Shown: piece by piece, positions 1 to 12,850 of the stretch | Position numbering within the stretch: position 1 is the first letter of the stretch | Layout of the letters: each line of letters begins with the position of its first letter | Source: Strongylocentrotus droebachiensis | Taxonomy: Eukaryota > Echinodermata > Echinoidea > Camarodonta > Strongylocentrotidae | Length of the DNA: 64,000 bases | Direction: 5' to 3' | Assembly: GCA_035222895.1 (NCBI GenBank) | Contig: JAVYIG010001810.1 | Span: 1-64,000 of the forward strand | Translations under genes and position numbers: made by a program | The notes under the pieces: generated by a model | Database searches by the model: none | What the model saw: only the letters and a program-made list of their open reading frames with translations | Told to the model about the DNA's origin: nothing

Positions 1-360
1 CCCCCGGCCCTTTTTAAAGAAATCTCTGGTGTGAAAAGTTAAATACACCCCTTTTTTTTACAATTCTCGGGCCGGACTTTGTTGCACGAAAAGTACCCCC
101 TTTACCTGACATTTTGGTAACACGCATGCGGTCATTCCGACCCCTGAGTGGGGGGGCCGGGGTAAAGTCAATACGGGTCGACCTTTTTCTTTTGTTATAC
201 AGGCCTTTTTCAGCACCCCCCCCCCCCCTTTTCAGCAAAAGTCTGGTGTGTAAAGTCAATACGGGTCGACCTTTTTCTTTTGTTACGAAAAGGGACATCT
301 TGGTAACACGCATGGGGTCCATCCGTTCTCGGAGTGGGGGGGGGGGGGGCGGGAGTTGAT
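1..360. repeat. G/C-homopolymer-rich repeat, two partial copies
   Basis: Two related units follow each other. Both carry the phrase GTAAAGTCAATACGGGTCGA followed by a T-rich stretch, and both carry GGTAACACGCATG just before a poly-G run. Long C runs near 217-228 and G runs near 337-350 separate them. Open frames here on either strand are products of this repeat and show no protein similarity. The left edge is cut by the window. Confidence 0.6.
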
Positions 361-1825
361 GACACCTAAATAGCATACAATTTGTTCAACTTAGGTCTAT
401 GTTTAGTTATACTTAGAGATCTAGAATCTAGTCTATAGTCATATAGATCTAGACTAGAAAGAAAAATTTGAAAATTCAAATCGTGAGTCTACTGTCAAAC
501 TTGCTGATCAACCACTTTGTATACATTGTGTGCATTAGTGTGCAATTGTGTGCAATGTGTTCATTGTGTGCTATTGCTGCCTCTCAGCACGTACATGTAA
601 CAGCGCTAGAGGACAATACGCCTAAGCATTGACTCTAGCCTTGCTGGAGTGGTTTTGCCCTGCAGGCCTGGGTGGAATACGATATAAAATATCAAAAACT
701 GTGACTCTAATGATTGCATTTTAGGCGTGGACTTTACGTAAGGTAGTATATGACGTTCAAATCAGATTTCTTAATAATCATGCCATATGACCCATGTGCA
801 TCAACTTTTCACACGTATAGGCTACTGTCTGTGTCATCATGCATCCTCAGCTCATGGTAGCCGCTAGACGCAGGTTGTAGATCTAATAACATTGATATCA
901 CTTGGCCTATAGCCATCATTTAATAATATTCAATCTGAGCTGTATGGCCCTACATGTTATCAGTGCCTGTGATATATGGTGTAATATTGAAGCCCTAATC
1001 AAAATTGCGCTTCAAAATGATCATGATAGAAATGCCTCAAAGAAGTAAAAATCTGTTAGTTTGAGTGACCATTTTTACCATACTCATTTTCCCCAAAAGA
1101 CTGTAGTGTACATGTATGTAATAAAAAACTGTTGGGTAAACAAAAAATGAAATTTCGATTTCCAATCATAAATATTTTGATAATCAGACAGCTAGGCAAT
1201 CGGCTTGTAAAGTCATGGGATTCCTGACTGACCTAAACGTTTGTAATCATGATTGCAGCATGAGCTAATGATCCAGGATTTTTTCTTCAGAATCTGAGGC
1301 AATGTTACCGAGCCACTTAATTGATACCCGTACCCCTATCAAGACTGATAATTGATATAAAACAAAAATTCAAATTTGTTCATAATAACCACTAGAAGTA
1401 CCCACACTAAAAAAACCTTACCCACTGGTGGTAGCTGGTAATACTAGTATGATTAGTATTACTATACTGTAGGACTAGTAATATAAACTCTTCTTTCTTC
1501 TCATACAAATCACTTTAAAATAATACAAACATTTAACAGAAATGTAAATATTTGATACTGAAGAGATGGCAATTTGGTGTGTCACTCTCGATATGGGTGC
1601 CAATTAAGGCTAAGTGACATCCATATCATATTTCATGTTATCACCTAGCCCTAAGGCTATTCTAACCAGTCTAGCGAACAAGCTGTTGGTTGTCCCTGTT
1701 CTGTAATTGATCATCTTGGTTGCACTCACATTTATGGAAGTTTATGCAAATTTATGCAAGTTTATCCAAATTAATTGTTGACACTATTGGGACCTTATAT
1801 GTGACTGTAGTGGAATTCACTGCTG
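361..1825. other. AT-rich DNA, no gene seen
   Basis: No long open frame, no splice-framed coding segment and no clear repeat boundary were seen. The sequence is unique-looking, AT-rich intergenic or intronic DNA. Confidence 0.5.
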
Positions 1826-2060
1826 CAGGGACGGATCCAGTCTGCAGAAAGGGAAGGGGCCAGCTGAAAGGGGGCCCAATTCGTGAAAAATGTTGAGCAA
1901 CGAGTTAACACCCACCACCCCCCCCCCCCTTGCTCCCCCCCTTTCTCCAGGGGGGGGGGGGGCGTCTTTTTTAAATCTAAAAAAAGGTTAAATTTACCTG
2001 TTTATGGGGCCAAGTGAGGGGGTCCCGCGGCCCCCCCCCCCCAATCTGGATCTGCCACTG
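1826..2060. mobile_element. hAT-like MITE with poly-C/G core
   Basis: This 235-bp non-autonomous element begins CAGGGACGGATCCAG and ends CTGGATCTGCCACTG, which are imperfect inverted termini. It is flanked by a perfect 8-bp target-site duplication CACTGCTG at 1818-1825 and 2061-2068. The interior is dominated by C and G homopolymers. CAG-type termini with 8-bp duplications are characteristic of the hAT superfamily. No transposase is encoded. Confidence 0.8.
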
Positions 2061-2572
2061 CACTGCTGCAATAGTGAAAAACAGACACCATAATCTCTCT
2101 TCTCACAGAAGATTTAATATACCTAATGTTAAAGGGAAATCCACCTTATTCTCTAGTATTAGCAAACTACCAGTGGAAGGCTGAACAAATATAAGAAGCA
2201 CAATGGGGACAATTCGATTTAAATTTAAATCAGACTAAAAGTGACGAAGTTACATGTACACATTTTTGAAGTTGTAAATTTGTAATCATTAAAACATGTA
2301 GGTATGGGCTCTTCAAGTTGGCTGAATCAGTAACGTCTATAGGATGTAGTGGCGGACAACTTTTCCATTTGTTCCAACACACAGAATGACTAAAATGTAA
2401 ATGGCAAAAAAAAAACATACATGTATGACTCAGAAGGTTCTTTATATCTTTAGAGGACCTATCAATAAACTGATATCCACAACGAAAATTTCCACAAGGA
2501 AGAAGGCACTTAGGATTATGTTTTGTATACAACAAACAGGAGAGTAAATTATCCATACATTTCTCCATCACG

Positions 2573-2946
2573 TATTTCAAACTTTTGCCATTCTCTTTCT
2601 CTTACAGTGTATTTTTTTAAAACCCAATTCAGGGACTCTTCAACTCACACATGTAATGTAATTTATGCTACATGTATGTTTCAGAGGTGAAGTAGACAAC
2701 AAACAGAAGAGTTATCAATGTCTACATGAATGTACCAAATTGCCAATTTGAGATTCACATTTATTTAGTGATTTCATATTTCAAACATTCATAACTCTTA
2801 GTATTGGTCTGATTTATTTCAAACTTTTGCCATTCTGTTTCTCTTACATTGTATTTAAAAAAAAAACTCAATTCAGGGACTCTTCAACTCATACATGTAT
2901 TGTAATTTATGCTACACGTACATATTTTGTGTTTCAGAGTTGAAGT
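2573..2946. repeat. Direct duplication of about 125 bp
   Basis: Two copies (about 2573-2694 and 2816-2946, 243 bp apart) share ATTTCAAACTTTTGCCATTC and then CAATTCAGGGACTCTTCAAC, and end in CAGAGGTGAAG or CAGAGTTGAAG. A few substitutions and a small insertion separate them, so this is a moderately old local duplication. Confidence 0.7.
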
Positions 2947-3439
2947 TAAATTTTGAATAATTTTTTCCTCATGTACATGTATATATCTATGAATGGTCAA
3001 TCCCTGCTATTAATACTAGAACACAAGACATATTGAAGCCTCTTCAACAGGTACATTTTGTAAAGCTATGGTGGAGTACAACTGCTGTGAGTATACTCAA
3101 ACTTGTGTGTGAGTTTTGACAAGGGAAATAAATCACCAGCCCCCCAAAAAGCCTCAAAATTTCACTTGATCAAGGTGACAGAGATCCAAGTTATGGAATT
3201 GTATGGAAATAAGATTCTAAATCGTGAAAAGGATTTATATTTTTTAATTTGTGACATATTTCGGGTGTTTTTAAGTACGCTTCAACAAAGAGGTAGGCCA
3301 CCACCAAAATTGACACATCCCCAATTATTAATGATTTCCTGTTCTTTGGATGCTTCTTCTTTATACAAAAATAGAAGGTATTAGTGGGCAACTTCTCTGT
3401 GCATTAGTGAGTTTATGTCATTTTTGTTTTCTTACATTT

Positions 3440-3965
3440 TTATGTAAAACATGTCAACCATTCGAAGTCATGAGGTGATGTGAATGAGAAAATAAAGATA
3501 AACATAGTTGATTGTAAACATGGAGGATGATAACATTTAAGATAAAGAATACATGCGAAAAAGGTGTGAAAGAGAAAATGAGTGAAGGAAGAAGAACAAC
3601 GATAACTGTTTAGATACAAATGAGAAAAATAAAGGCACACACAGGGAAAGAGAGAAGAACCAATGAAAGAAGACAAAAACTGAGTGAAAAGTCATATCCT
3701 ATGTAGACAGAAATAGGGGAAAGTGAAAGAAGAATATAAAAAACAGTATATGAATAGAAGATAAGTAAAAGATAAAAGAAGGATAAAATAAGAGAACATG
3801 AAGCGAGGACAGAAAAAAGAAGGAAAAAGATGTAGACAATAAAAAAGGAATAACATAGAAAATGAGAGAAAGAGGAAAACAGAAGGAAAAAAAGACTAAC
3901 ATAGGGTTATCTCAATAAAAGGAGAAATTTAAACAAATAATAAAACAGAAGAATAGAAAACTGTA
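3440..3965. repeat. Purine-rich low-complexity tract
   Basis: About 500 bp are almost entirely A and G on the plus strand (GAAGAAGAAC, AAAGAGAAAATGAG and similar). The open frames on the opposite strand (F, S, L-rich) come only from this bias. The neighbouring 2947-3440 and 3966-4490 hold no recognised feature. Confidence 0.6.
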
Positions 3966-4485
3966 AAGTGCTGCATGATATTGAATGTAAATATATGTCA
4001 CAAGCTTTCTATCTGGGCAGATTTCTCCTGGGTAGGTACATTTTGAAATTCTAATCACCTACTCGTCATCAAAATGAAATGACCTAATAAATAAAATTAT
4101 GTGATTTTTTATTTTTCTCATCAATGATGATTCATTAATTTTCAGATTTCCTGTTCTTCATCCCAAGTGTTATTATTTGTATAACCGATTTATGTTCTAT
4201 AGTATTTTGCTCCAAAGTTACTATCCCGTTTCATTCTATAAAATACACGATAAGCAGACTCTAGATTTGTGCAGCTACTTGTACATATATGTACATGTCC
4301 ACTTTATTACCCCGTATCTGTAGCTAGATATTTGGGATGCCAATTTGAAACAAAGTCTGTCAAAAGTACCCTCCTTTATACCCTATTTCCAATGACACCC
4401 ATGTACCTGTATTCCTGTTAGGTGCTTAACATTGCAAAAACTTAAAACAAAACAGTACCTGGAACTTGCAGCTGCAAAGAAAGAA

Positions 4486-4490
<5 letters not shown>

Positions 4491-4517
<27 letters not shown>
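4491..4517. repeat. (GA)n microsatellite
   Basis: An uninterrupted GA dinucleotide run in a longer purine-rich context. Confidence 0.9.
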
Positions 4518-4523
<6 letters not shown>

Positions 4524-4904
4524 AGAGAGAGAAAAGGAGATCATACATGTATGAGAATAATAAACTGGAAAGAGTGACTATTATTGATTGCAAAAGTGAC
4601 TGCAATTATTTGTCAGTAAATAAATTAAATGTAAATTACTTTGGTATGTAGAAGGAAAATTGCAAGGTTCAGAATTCAGAATTATTTTCTAATCTGCCCT
4701 TCTCTATCACCTCCGCATTAACATCATCACCCCTTTTTAAATATCCATCTGGTATCCCTCTAATAGAAAACTGAACAGCTTTTGAGCCATAATGCATGGC
4801 CATCCAGAGGATTTGTTTATGTTGGGGACCGGGGTAAAATGTAATAAATTTCATTTTCTGTTTTTTATTTTGTTTATGGAAACTGCCCCCTATCCTAGCC
4901 CCCG

Positions 4905-5080
4905 CTTCGTACAGTCATGGTCCAGTGACAAAGCAATGGCCTCGTAACTGTGAGGCCCCAGGATCAAAACCGTGTCGATGTGCTATATTAGTGCCCTTTT
5001 GTGGGGCATTAATCCTCGTTACTGTCATTTATGACTTAAGGGCGTAGGTCCCCTATTTGATAAGCATAGTAGCATACACA
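4905..5080 (+). mobile_element. tRNA-derived SINE relic
   Basis: The head resembles a degraded tRNA. A GTCCAGTGACAAAGC segment sits at the A-box/D-arm position. An anticodon-arm-like GGCCTCGTAACTGTGAGGCC (loop CTCGTAA) follows, then a decayed B box, GGATCAAAACC. Downstream, the phrase TGTGGGGCATTAATCCTCGTTACTGT resembles the conserved central or tail part of animal tRNA-SINEs. It is too degenerate to be a functional tRNA gene. The exact 3' end is uncertain. Confidence 0.5.
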
Positions 5081-6086
5081 TGCTTTAGCAGTCACGCAAA
5101 ACACACATTGTCAAATTATTATTCAATAAAATCGGAGAATGGATACTATTATCTAGATCTATTATTTTTAAATTATTTTAAAAATAATTCCATAAAGTGG
5201 GGTAAAACAAAAATATTCCAACTATATGAGTGACAGTGTATAATGTGAAGCATCCATGTTGCACTTTCTCCCTCTTCGTATTCTTATGCCATTTTAAAAA
5301 CTATTTATTACAAATCTTTAAGATGATAAGACCCTACATGTATTGTACATTACATGTACATGTGCACATATTTTCAGAAGAGTCATATTATTGAGTGGAA
5401 AATACAGATTTTCTATTCAATTTCCATTATGTTCTATAGATTAGGTAAAGCTTAATTAATTAATATAATTTGAGTTAAAATACATGTTTCTCTGAGGATC
5501 CAAAACCATTGAATACTATTGATTACCCAAGATTTAACTAACCATGGTCAGTTATCTTCCATTACCATAATATTTTGCAATTTTTCTGAATTTGTATAGA
5601 AATAAATGAAACTAAAGTATAATTTGCATAAAAGATAATGTTTTTCTCCAACAATAATCATCTCATTATCCTTTATTTTTGTTTGTTTGTAGTTGTTTTT
5701 TATTGATATATTTTATGTATTTCCTGTACAAAGATATTAATTGCATAATTGTTCTCCTTTGAATTAATCTTTTTTTCTATTTTGATCCAATTTCCAAAAG
5801 ATTACCCCTTATCCCTACAGTATATGCAATCTCCTACATGTATATACTACATGTAGCATTAAAAGTTGGCCAGTCTTCCTTTTAAAAGTTATTGGATTTT
5901 TGTTTGAGTGTCTATGTCAAAGTTATTCTTATGCACATCAGTCCATATACAAATTTATTCTTCAACTCTGGTATGATTTCCATTCAGTTTGGTATATATT
6001 GTATACAGTGTATATTACGTAGAGCCGTTCCTTGGTTTTAGCGGTCTATGGTTTTAGTCTAAAGAGGGTTGGGTGTGGAAATTTGT

Positions 6087-6087
<1 letters not shown>
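5081..6087. other. AT-rich DNA, no gene seen
   Basis: Scattered TACATGTA-type octamers only. No coding segment, RNA gene or bounded repeat was recognised. Confidence 0.5.

Positions 6088-6132
<45 letters not shown>
6088..6132. repeat. Poly-C run, 45 bp
   Basis: An uninterrupted run of C. It creates a poly-proline reading frame that should not be taken as a gene. The length is prone to sequencing error. Confidence 0.9.
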
Positions 6133-6134
<2 letters not shown>

Positions 6135-7234
6135 TGTGCAAAATTAATGACTGCTGTGGATTGCAACCTGTAAGTTTTACAGTGCACATCAACTTTATAA
6201 TTAGAAGTTACCAAAGTTGGAACTGGTACATTTTTTTTATTATATGCACTGAATAGTAACTTTGAGACTAAATTTGCATAAAATCTGACTGTCCATACAT
6301 TTTAGCAGTAATTTATTGTTTCCATCGTTGCAATGCCAAATGAAATAATAATTATAACTTGCAGTAAAATCTTAGGATTTTTGTTTTATCTACAGGGTGT
6401 CTACTGTCTAAAAAGAATATGCAACAATATTTTTATTGGATACATTTTAAACGGTACTCATCCATTCATTTTGTTGGCAGTGCTGTGTTAGTATTATCTA
6501 AATACCATTTGTGTACAAGGAACAATACTACCCCACAAACTTAAGTTAGGATTGTTTTTTGCTAGACGTATATGTTGCATGCATCAGTGCATGTAACTGT
6601 CGGTACTCTATACTCCATACGCCTGCATATGTAGCGTTCCATACTCTCATATCATAGCAACCCATTTTTGAGAAGCACATTATTGTACTTCGATCACGAT
6701 GTAAAACCACGGCAAAGTTAGCCTGTTTTTATCGTAAAGTTAAACTACTTGGTCTGCCCATATTATTTGGTCTGCACAGTGGTAAGCAATTAAACATGTG
6801 TTATTTGATTGGATTGTAGTATCAGTGTTTGTGACATAGGTTTCGTCATTTAACTATAAATACCACAGATTATTTGATGATATAATGTTGCATGCCATTG
6901 CCCATGATGATGTTATAATACGGTACCGGTACGGTATAGCATTATTCAGAACTGTAGATCTAGGCCTAACTGTTGTTAGAGGGTGAAGTACATTCGCACT
7001 CACTTTCAATGAACATAGTCACAAGATAAGATGTTTATATTTAATCTCCAATCTTGTTGCTCACACAAACGTGTTTAATAATAAGAGCATGAAGTTATGT
7101 ACGTATTATTACATTGTGGTTGGTTATGATACATGTATGATGTATTTATTTAGTAGGTCTAGTTTATGCTTTTAAAAACAAGAATGCTAGCTTGATAACA
7201 AGATATTTGTTTAGTAAGCACTGTGCTTTCTAAA
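6133..7234. other. AT-rich DNA, no gene seen
   Basis: No supported gene. A small palindromic cluster CGGTACCGGTACGGTA lies near 6921. Confidence 0.5.
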
Positions 7235-9213
7235 AGACCCCTGTTACACATGCGTCTGAAAGTGGACTGAGGCCGGCCCCGGAGTCGGCTCGACGTATGT
7301 GTAACACCAACTTTTTTTCGAAAAGCGGGACTGAGGCCAGGTGGACTCAGTCCACCTCTGGATGTGGTTTGAGGCCGGCCTCAGTCCCGCAATCAGTATT
7401 TGTAACACCAAAGTGGACTCGGGGCCGGCTTATAAGCGGAAGTGACGTAACCTGTCATCATTATCAACATAATTCATCGGGCGCGCTTGCCACCTTCTTT
7501 TATGTTATTCTTTGTTTTTATCATTCTATCACTCTCTCTTTCTCTCTTTCCTTATGTTATTCTTTGTTTTTATCATTCTATCACTCCGTCTTTCTGTCTT
7601 TCCTTATGTTATTCTTTGATTTTATCATTCTATCACTTTCTCTTTCTGTCTTTTCTTATGTGAAATGTTTTTATCATTGATCCTTTTCTTTTTCTGTCTT
7701 TCCTTATGTTATTCTTTGTTTTTATCATTCTATCGCTTTCTCTTTCTGTCTTTCCTTATGTTATTATTTGATTCTTCCTTCTATCACCTTCTCTTAAGTT
7801 ATTCTTTGTTTCTATCATTCTATCATTTTCTCTTTCTATCTTTCCTTATGTTATTCTTTGATTCTTCCTTCTTTCACCTTCTCTTATGTTATTCTTTGTT
7901 TTAATCATTCTATCGACTTTCTCTTTCTGTTTTTCCTTATACTATTCTTTGTTTTTATCATTATATCGCTTTCTCTTTCTGTCTTTCCTTAGGTTATTCT
8001 TTGTTTCTTCCTTCTAAAATCCTCTCTTTCTGTCTTTCCTTATGTTATCCTTTGTTTCTTCCTTCTATAACCTTCTCTTTCTGTCTTTCCTGATGTTATT
8101 CTTTGTTTCTTCCTTCTTTCATCTTCTCCTATGTTATCCTTTGTTTTTATCACACTTTCTCTTTCTGTCTTTCCTTATGTTATTCTTTGTTGTATTCATT
8201 CTATCACTCCGTCTTTCTGTCTTTCCTTATGTTATTCTTTGATTTTATCATTCTATCACTTTCTCTTTCTGTCTTTTCTTATGTGAAATGTTTTTATCAT
8301 TGATCCTTTTCTTTTTCTGTCTTTCCTTATGTTATTCTTTGTTTTTATCATTCTATCGCTTTCTCTTTCTGTCTTTCCTTATGTTATTATTTGATTCTTC
8401 CTTCTTTCATCTTCTCTTATGTTATTCTTTGTTTTTATCATTCTATCACTCTCTCTTTCTCTCTTTCCTCATGTTATTCTTTGTTTCTTCCTTCTATCAC
8501 CTTCTCTTAAGTTATTCTTTGTTTCTATCATTCTATCATTTTCTCTTTCTATCTTTCCTTATGTTATTCTTTGATTCTTCCTTCTTTCACCTTCTCTTAT
8601 GTTATTCTTTGTTTTAATCATTCTATCGACTTTCTCTTTCTGTTCTTCCTTATACTATTCTTTGTTTTTATCATTATATCGCTTTCTCTTTCTGTCTTTC
8701 CTTATGTTATTCTTTGTTTCTTCCTTCTAAAATCCTCTCTTTCTGTCTTTCCTTATGTTATCCTTTGTTTCTTCCTTCTATAACCTTCTCTTTCTGTCTT
8801 TCCTGATGTTATTCTTTGTTTCTTCCTTCTTTCATCTTCTCCTATGTTATCCTTTGTTTTTATCACACTTTCTCTTTCTGTCTTTCCTTATGTTATTCTT
8901 TGTTGTATTCATTCTATCACTCTCTCTTTCTCTCTTTCCTCATGTTATTCTTTGTTTCTTCCTTCTATCACCATCTCTTATGTTATTCTTAGTTTTTATC
9001 ATTCTATCACTTTCTCTTTCTGTCTTTCTTGAGTCCGCCCCAATGTCAGCTCGTGAAAAGGCGACGTGAGGCCGGCCTATGTGTAGACGCAAAATTGCGG
9101 GCCCGAGATCATTTGTAACGGGGGTTTGATGATCTCGAGGCGGCTTCAAATTGCAGGTGTGAGGCCGCCTCCGGGGCCCGCTTTAAAAGCCGACGCATGT
9201 GTAACAGGGGTCT
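7235..9213. mobile_element. Terminal-inverted-repeat element carrying a pyrimidine minisatellite
   Basis: The 22-bp termini are perfect inverted repeats: AGACCCCTGTTACACATGCG... at 7235-7256 and its complement at 9192-9213. Inside each end is a GC-rich subterminal zone with repeated GAGGCCGGCC, GTGGACT and TGTGTAACA motifs (about 7257-7460 and 9030-9190). The 1.5-kb core (about 7495-9025) is a C/T-only minisatellite with a unit of roughly 55-60 bp (TCTTTCTGTCTTTCCTTATG and TTATTCTTTGTTTTTATCAT). Segments of several units recur about 620-720 bp apart, so there is higher-order structure. No transposase is visible. A target duplication is not clear. The F/L/S-rich open frames across 7300-9070 are translations of this repeat. 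Confidence 0.75.
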
Positions 9214-12200
9214 AAGATGAGTACTTGCTTGCAATAGTTAATTGCTTGTCATTTATTATTAAGCGTGCGATGTTATTTCCGCACATTTGCATGGTTTGGG
9301 CCAGAATGTTAAGGTCAAGTTAGACACTTAAATACCAAAGTTGAAAGGTTAACATGGCATCAATTGATATACTTTTCTTTGGCTTTGTTTGATAGTTCTT
9401 ACGGCAACATGTAAAGCGACTTTGTACTTCCAAGTTGATGGCTTAATCAGCTAAATCGGCGTCATCTATCAAGTTAACGGCTTATTCGATATTCGAGAGT
9501 AAGATTGTAAGCCTGTAAACTTTCTTCAAGGAATGATGGCAATAAAGGAAGCATGATTAAAGTGCCCGTATACGGTACAAGACCTGTGACTGTATTCATT
9601 TATGTGGTGTAAACGTGTCATATCGAGAGGGGCAGGCACAGTGCACAAGAATACTGTGGCTTCTACATTTTACAACAAACTTTCAATTTAAGTCACTCTT
9701 ATTTCTTGGAAACAATACCATCATTGATTTGAAAGAAAATAATATACTTATTCATGCAGCTCTTCAAATATTTATTTTAAGTTAAACAACAACTACCAAA
9801 CATTGATTTTATATCATCCATTTCAGCAGATCTACATGAACATGTATTAACAATACCTACATCTAGTTTTTGTATTGTATATTGTTATGCAGATTCATAT
9901 GAGTAGAAATGTATATGTCTTGGCAGCTCCTGATTCAATTATATCCTCTCTCTCTCTCTCTCTCTCTCTCTTCTACCTTTTATCCCTCTTTTCCCCTCTT
10001 TTTTCCCCTTTCTTACTTTCAATCACTCTAGCTACCTCTCTCTTCCCCTTTTTGATCGCAGGAAGTTGCAATATTGTTATTATGTCACTGTAATAGTTCT
10101 GTATAAATGCAACTTTACATGTGTATACTTATACTTAATTGTAACTATTGCTCTTACCCAAACTACAGTCTTCTTTGGAGCAAACTGACAGACATTTGCA
10201 GTAGTATACAGCTGAAATGGAATTTCCGTTCAACCAAACAGTATACGTCAAGGCTATTTCTCAGCAACGAGGGTTAGCTCCAGGTAGCAGTAAAGCCAGT
10301 AGCAGGTACATGTAACAATATCTTAAAAACATTTACTTACCTGTAAGTCCTTTTCATGTGAAGATGATTCAAAGTACAACTATATTTATTTATTGTATAA
10401 AATGACCTGCTTTCATAAAGTCCTCTTGTGAAATCTTATGAATTTGAGTCCAATCCCCCCCCCCCCCCCCCCACCCCCTTCCTGTTTTTCTGGCTTCTAT
10501 GTATTCTTTGAGCCAGCCCTTTGACGTATGCTTCGATCTTTTAAGTTGCAAATTTAGAAATTGCTTTCTTCAGTCAGCAACATAATGCATGATTCACATA
10601 GATTAGGGATATGTACCGGTAACCCATAAGATATAAGAACAAATTGCGATAATGAAATGAAGTGTGGAAGAGAGGATCTGAGCTAGAAGACTATTAGGAG
10701 AATGCAGCCAAGGCTAAGCAGCAGGAACCAGTTTAGGCTTCACTCAAGACACAATATAGTTTTTGCAATGAGCTGTTAAATACTGGGTCTTTCCTTGCAG
10801 AGTAATAAGGGAGCAAGAGAAAGACCATCACCATGTATACACGTAGCAGAAACACAAAGCAAATAAATTTGAGACATTTTATGATTAATTATGTAGGAAG
10901 CCAAATCTAATTTCAAATGTCACTTGTCATCTTTTATGTGATAGATCTACAATTATCATAACAGTAATGTTTGTAGCCTTAAAAAGAAATTGCAAGAGGA
11001 ATGTCAATAAATAAAGTCTACACCATTCACAAGATGCTAATTTGCATTTAACACCATTCCAACAACTTTCAAATCAACTCTGGCAATTTCAATAACCTTT
11101 TGTTGTACATCCCATAGAAAATCATGTTCTGATTCTATATAATACATCTTTGTAATGTTTGCAAGTTTCAGAAGATGTACCCTGCAAGGCCATCAAAATT
11201 GCGACAATAGTTCCATATGTACATGTAACCACCACTAAAATTGAAGGAAAAAATATGGGTATGCTGGGTTAGGATTAGGATGAGGGTGAGGGTAGGCTAT
11301 ACAGCTGTACATCGATTTTAGTGGGGTTATATGTATGGAACTCTTTCCGAAATTGCCTGTTGTTGATTTTTTTTCCTTTCTCTTTAGGTAGTTGCAGACA
11401 TGTTGTTTTGGTCATTCAGTTTTTTGTCTGTAGTTTTTCTGCTTTTCTCAGAACCATCATTATATCAAGGTAGACTTCCCCTTTGATAACCAAGTTTTGT
11501 CAGTGTGTGTAGTGAACATTCCCTCTTTTTCCAATACACTTTCGCAATATAATTAAATAGTTATAGATTAATTGTAATGCATTGAAGTATCTTTGCAAGT
11601 TCATATTTTCATGGTTTCATGATTTGATTTATAACTGTTTTAATGCTAACCCTGATGAAACAGTATTGTAATTATTATGTACCTACATGTAATATACACT
11701 CAGCCATAAACTTTATCATATTCAGGAAGATATCCTGCAAATGATGAAATCTATGATCATGGTTCTATTAACCTATATAATTTTCAATTAAACCTCCTTT
11801 ACAGAAAGGGGAAATCAACAAGTGGCACATTCATGTTTTTTTTAATAACTTATATGTGTAGATAGAAAAAATGCCTCACAAGGCTTTTCAAGATGATGTG
11901 GTCATTACCTCTTAATAGATTATATGTCAAAGTGGTTACAGTATGAGAGAACCTTTTCCACGTATGTAGGAGGATAGCCTTTAGATATATATTTGAAATT
12001 GAATTTCCAATCATTTTCTCTATAGATAAATGTACAGTATAATGAAGAATATATGATATCTAGAGACTTGATAATGACATGTTCGATAATAATCAGTTTG
12101 TGTTCTTAATAAGATGCATTCATTCATTCCTAAAAGAAAGGCTTTGGAGCATACATGAATTTAAAAAAGAAGTCTATCCCACTTTAATTGTAAATTTTTT

Positions 12201-12300
12201 ATTAGAGACCTTTTGTAAAACCCTGAGAGAATCAATTTGATTTGTTTACGCGATTGTTGTATTTTTACCATTCACGCTATCATTTTCTTCTTTTTCTATG
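9214..12300. other. Mostly featureless DNA with simple repeats
   Basis: It holds a (CT)n run at about 9945-9970, a C run at about 10455-10472 and a short GGTTAGGATTAGGATGAGGG telomere-like stretch near 11268. A speculative coding exon at 10217-10305 is discussed under findings. Nothing else is supported. Confidence 0.5.
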
Positions 12301-12369
12301 CAGGCTTGAAGTAACACACATGTGCAGCGTTTCAGTCGAAAACGAATACCACCCATTCAAAATTGGTTA

Positions 12370-12850
12370 TAGGATCTTGTCCATATGTCCATATTTGTGT
12401 ATGCATGTGAAACATGGACCATGACAGCAGACATTAAAAGAAGGATACAGGCACTGGAGATGAAATGTTTCCGCAAACTCCTCAGTATCTGGTATAGAGA
12501 TCACATAACCAATGAGGTAGTGAAAATCAGAATTTGAAACACCATAGGGCCGTATGAAGACCTCCTGACTTCAGTGAAAAGATGCAAAGTAAACTGGTAT
12601 GGGTATGTCACATGATCATTTGGACTGGCCAAGACTATTCTACATGGAACAGTACAAGGAGGGAGACGAAAAGGCAGGCAGAGGAAACGATGGGAAGACA
12701 ACATTAACAAGTGACCTTGACTGAAACATCATACTTCGTAAAGCCAAGAACCACGAGGAGTGGAGGAAGCTGGATGTATAAATCTTCAGTGGTGCCCCAA
12801 GGGTCAGCCAGACTGTTGGATAGGTGAAGGTGAAGGTGAAGGAAGCTAAG
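12370..12850 (+). pseudogene. Degenerate LINE reverse-transcriptase C-terminal relic
   Basis: Conceptual translation, allowing stops and frame changes, gives the post-RT tail typical of RTE/CR1-type non-LTR elements. It reads CETWTM, then IKRRIQALEMKCFRKLLSI, then RDHITNEEV-like text, and further on GGRRKGRQRKRWEDNI. In-frame stops occur in several places, so it is dead. It ends in a short GGTGAA tandem (about 12824-12842), a 3'-tail type seen in RTE-like elements. It is 5'-truncated. Clade assignment is uncertain. Confidence 0.7.

Noticed and set aside
4905-4985. Functional tRNA gene
   Set aside because: The B box is decayed and the arms do not pair well. It is better explained as a SINE head.
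7297-9069. Several F/L/S-rich open reading frames resembling membrane proteins
   Set aside because: They are translations of the C/T-only minisatellite and repeat the same words every 55-60 bp.
11399-11469. Possible signal-peptide exon (MLFWSFSFLSVVFLLF) followed by a donor-like site
   Set aside because: The region is T-rich, so hydrophobic residues are expected by chance. It does not fit in phase with neighbouring candidate exons.
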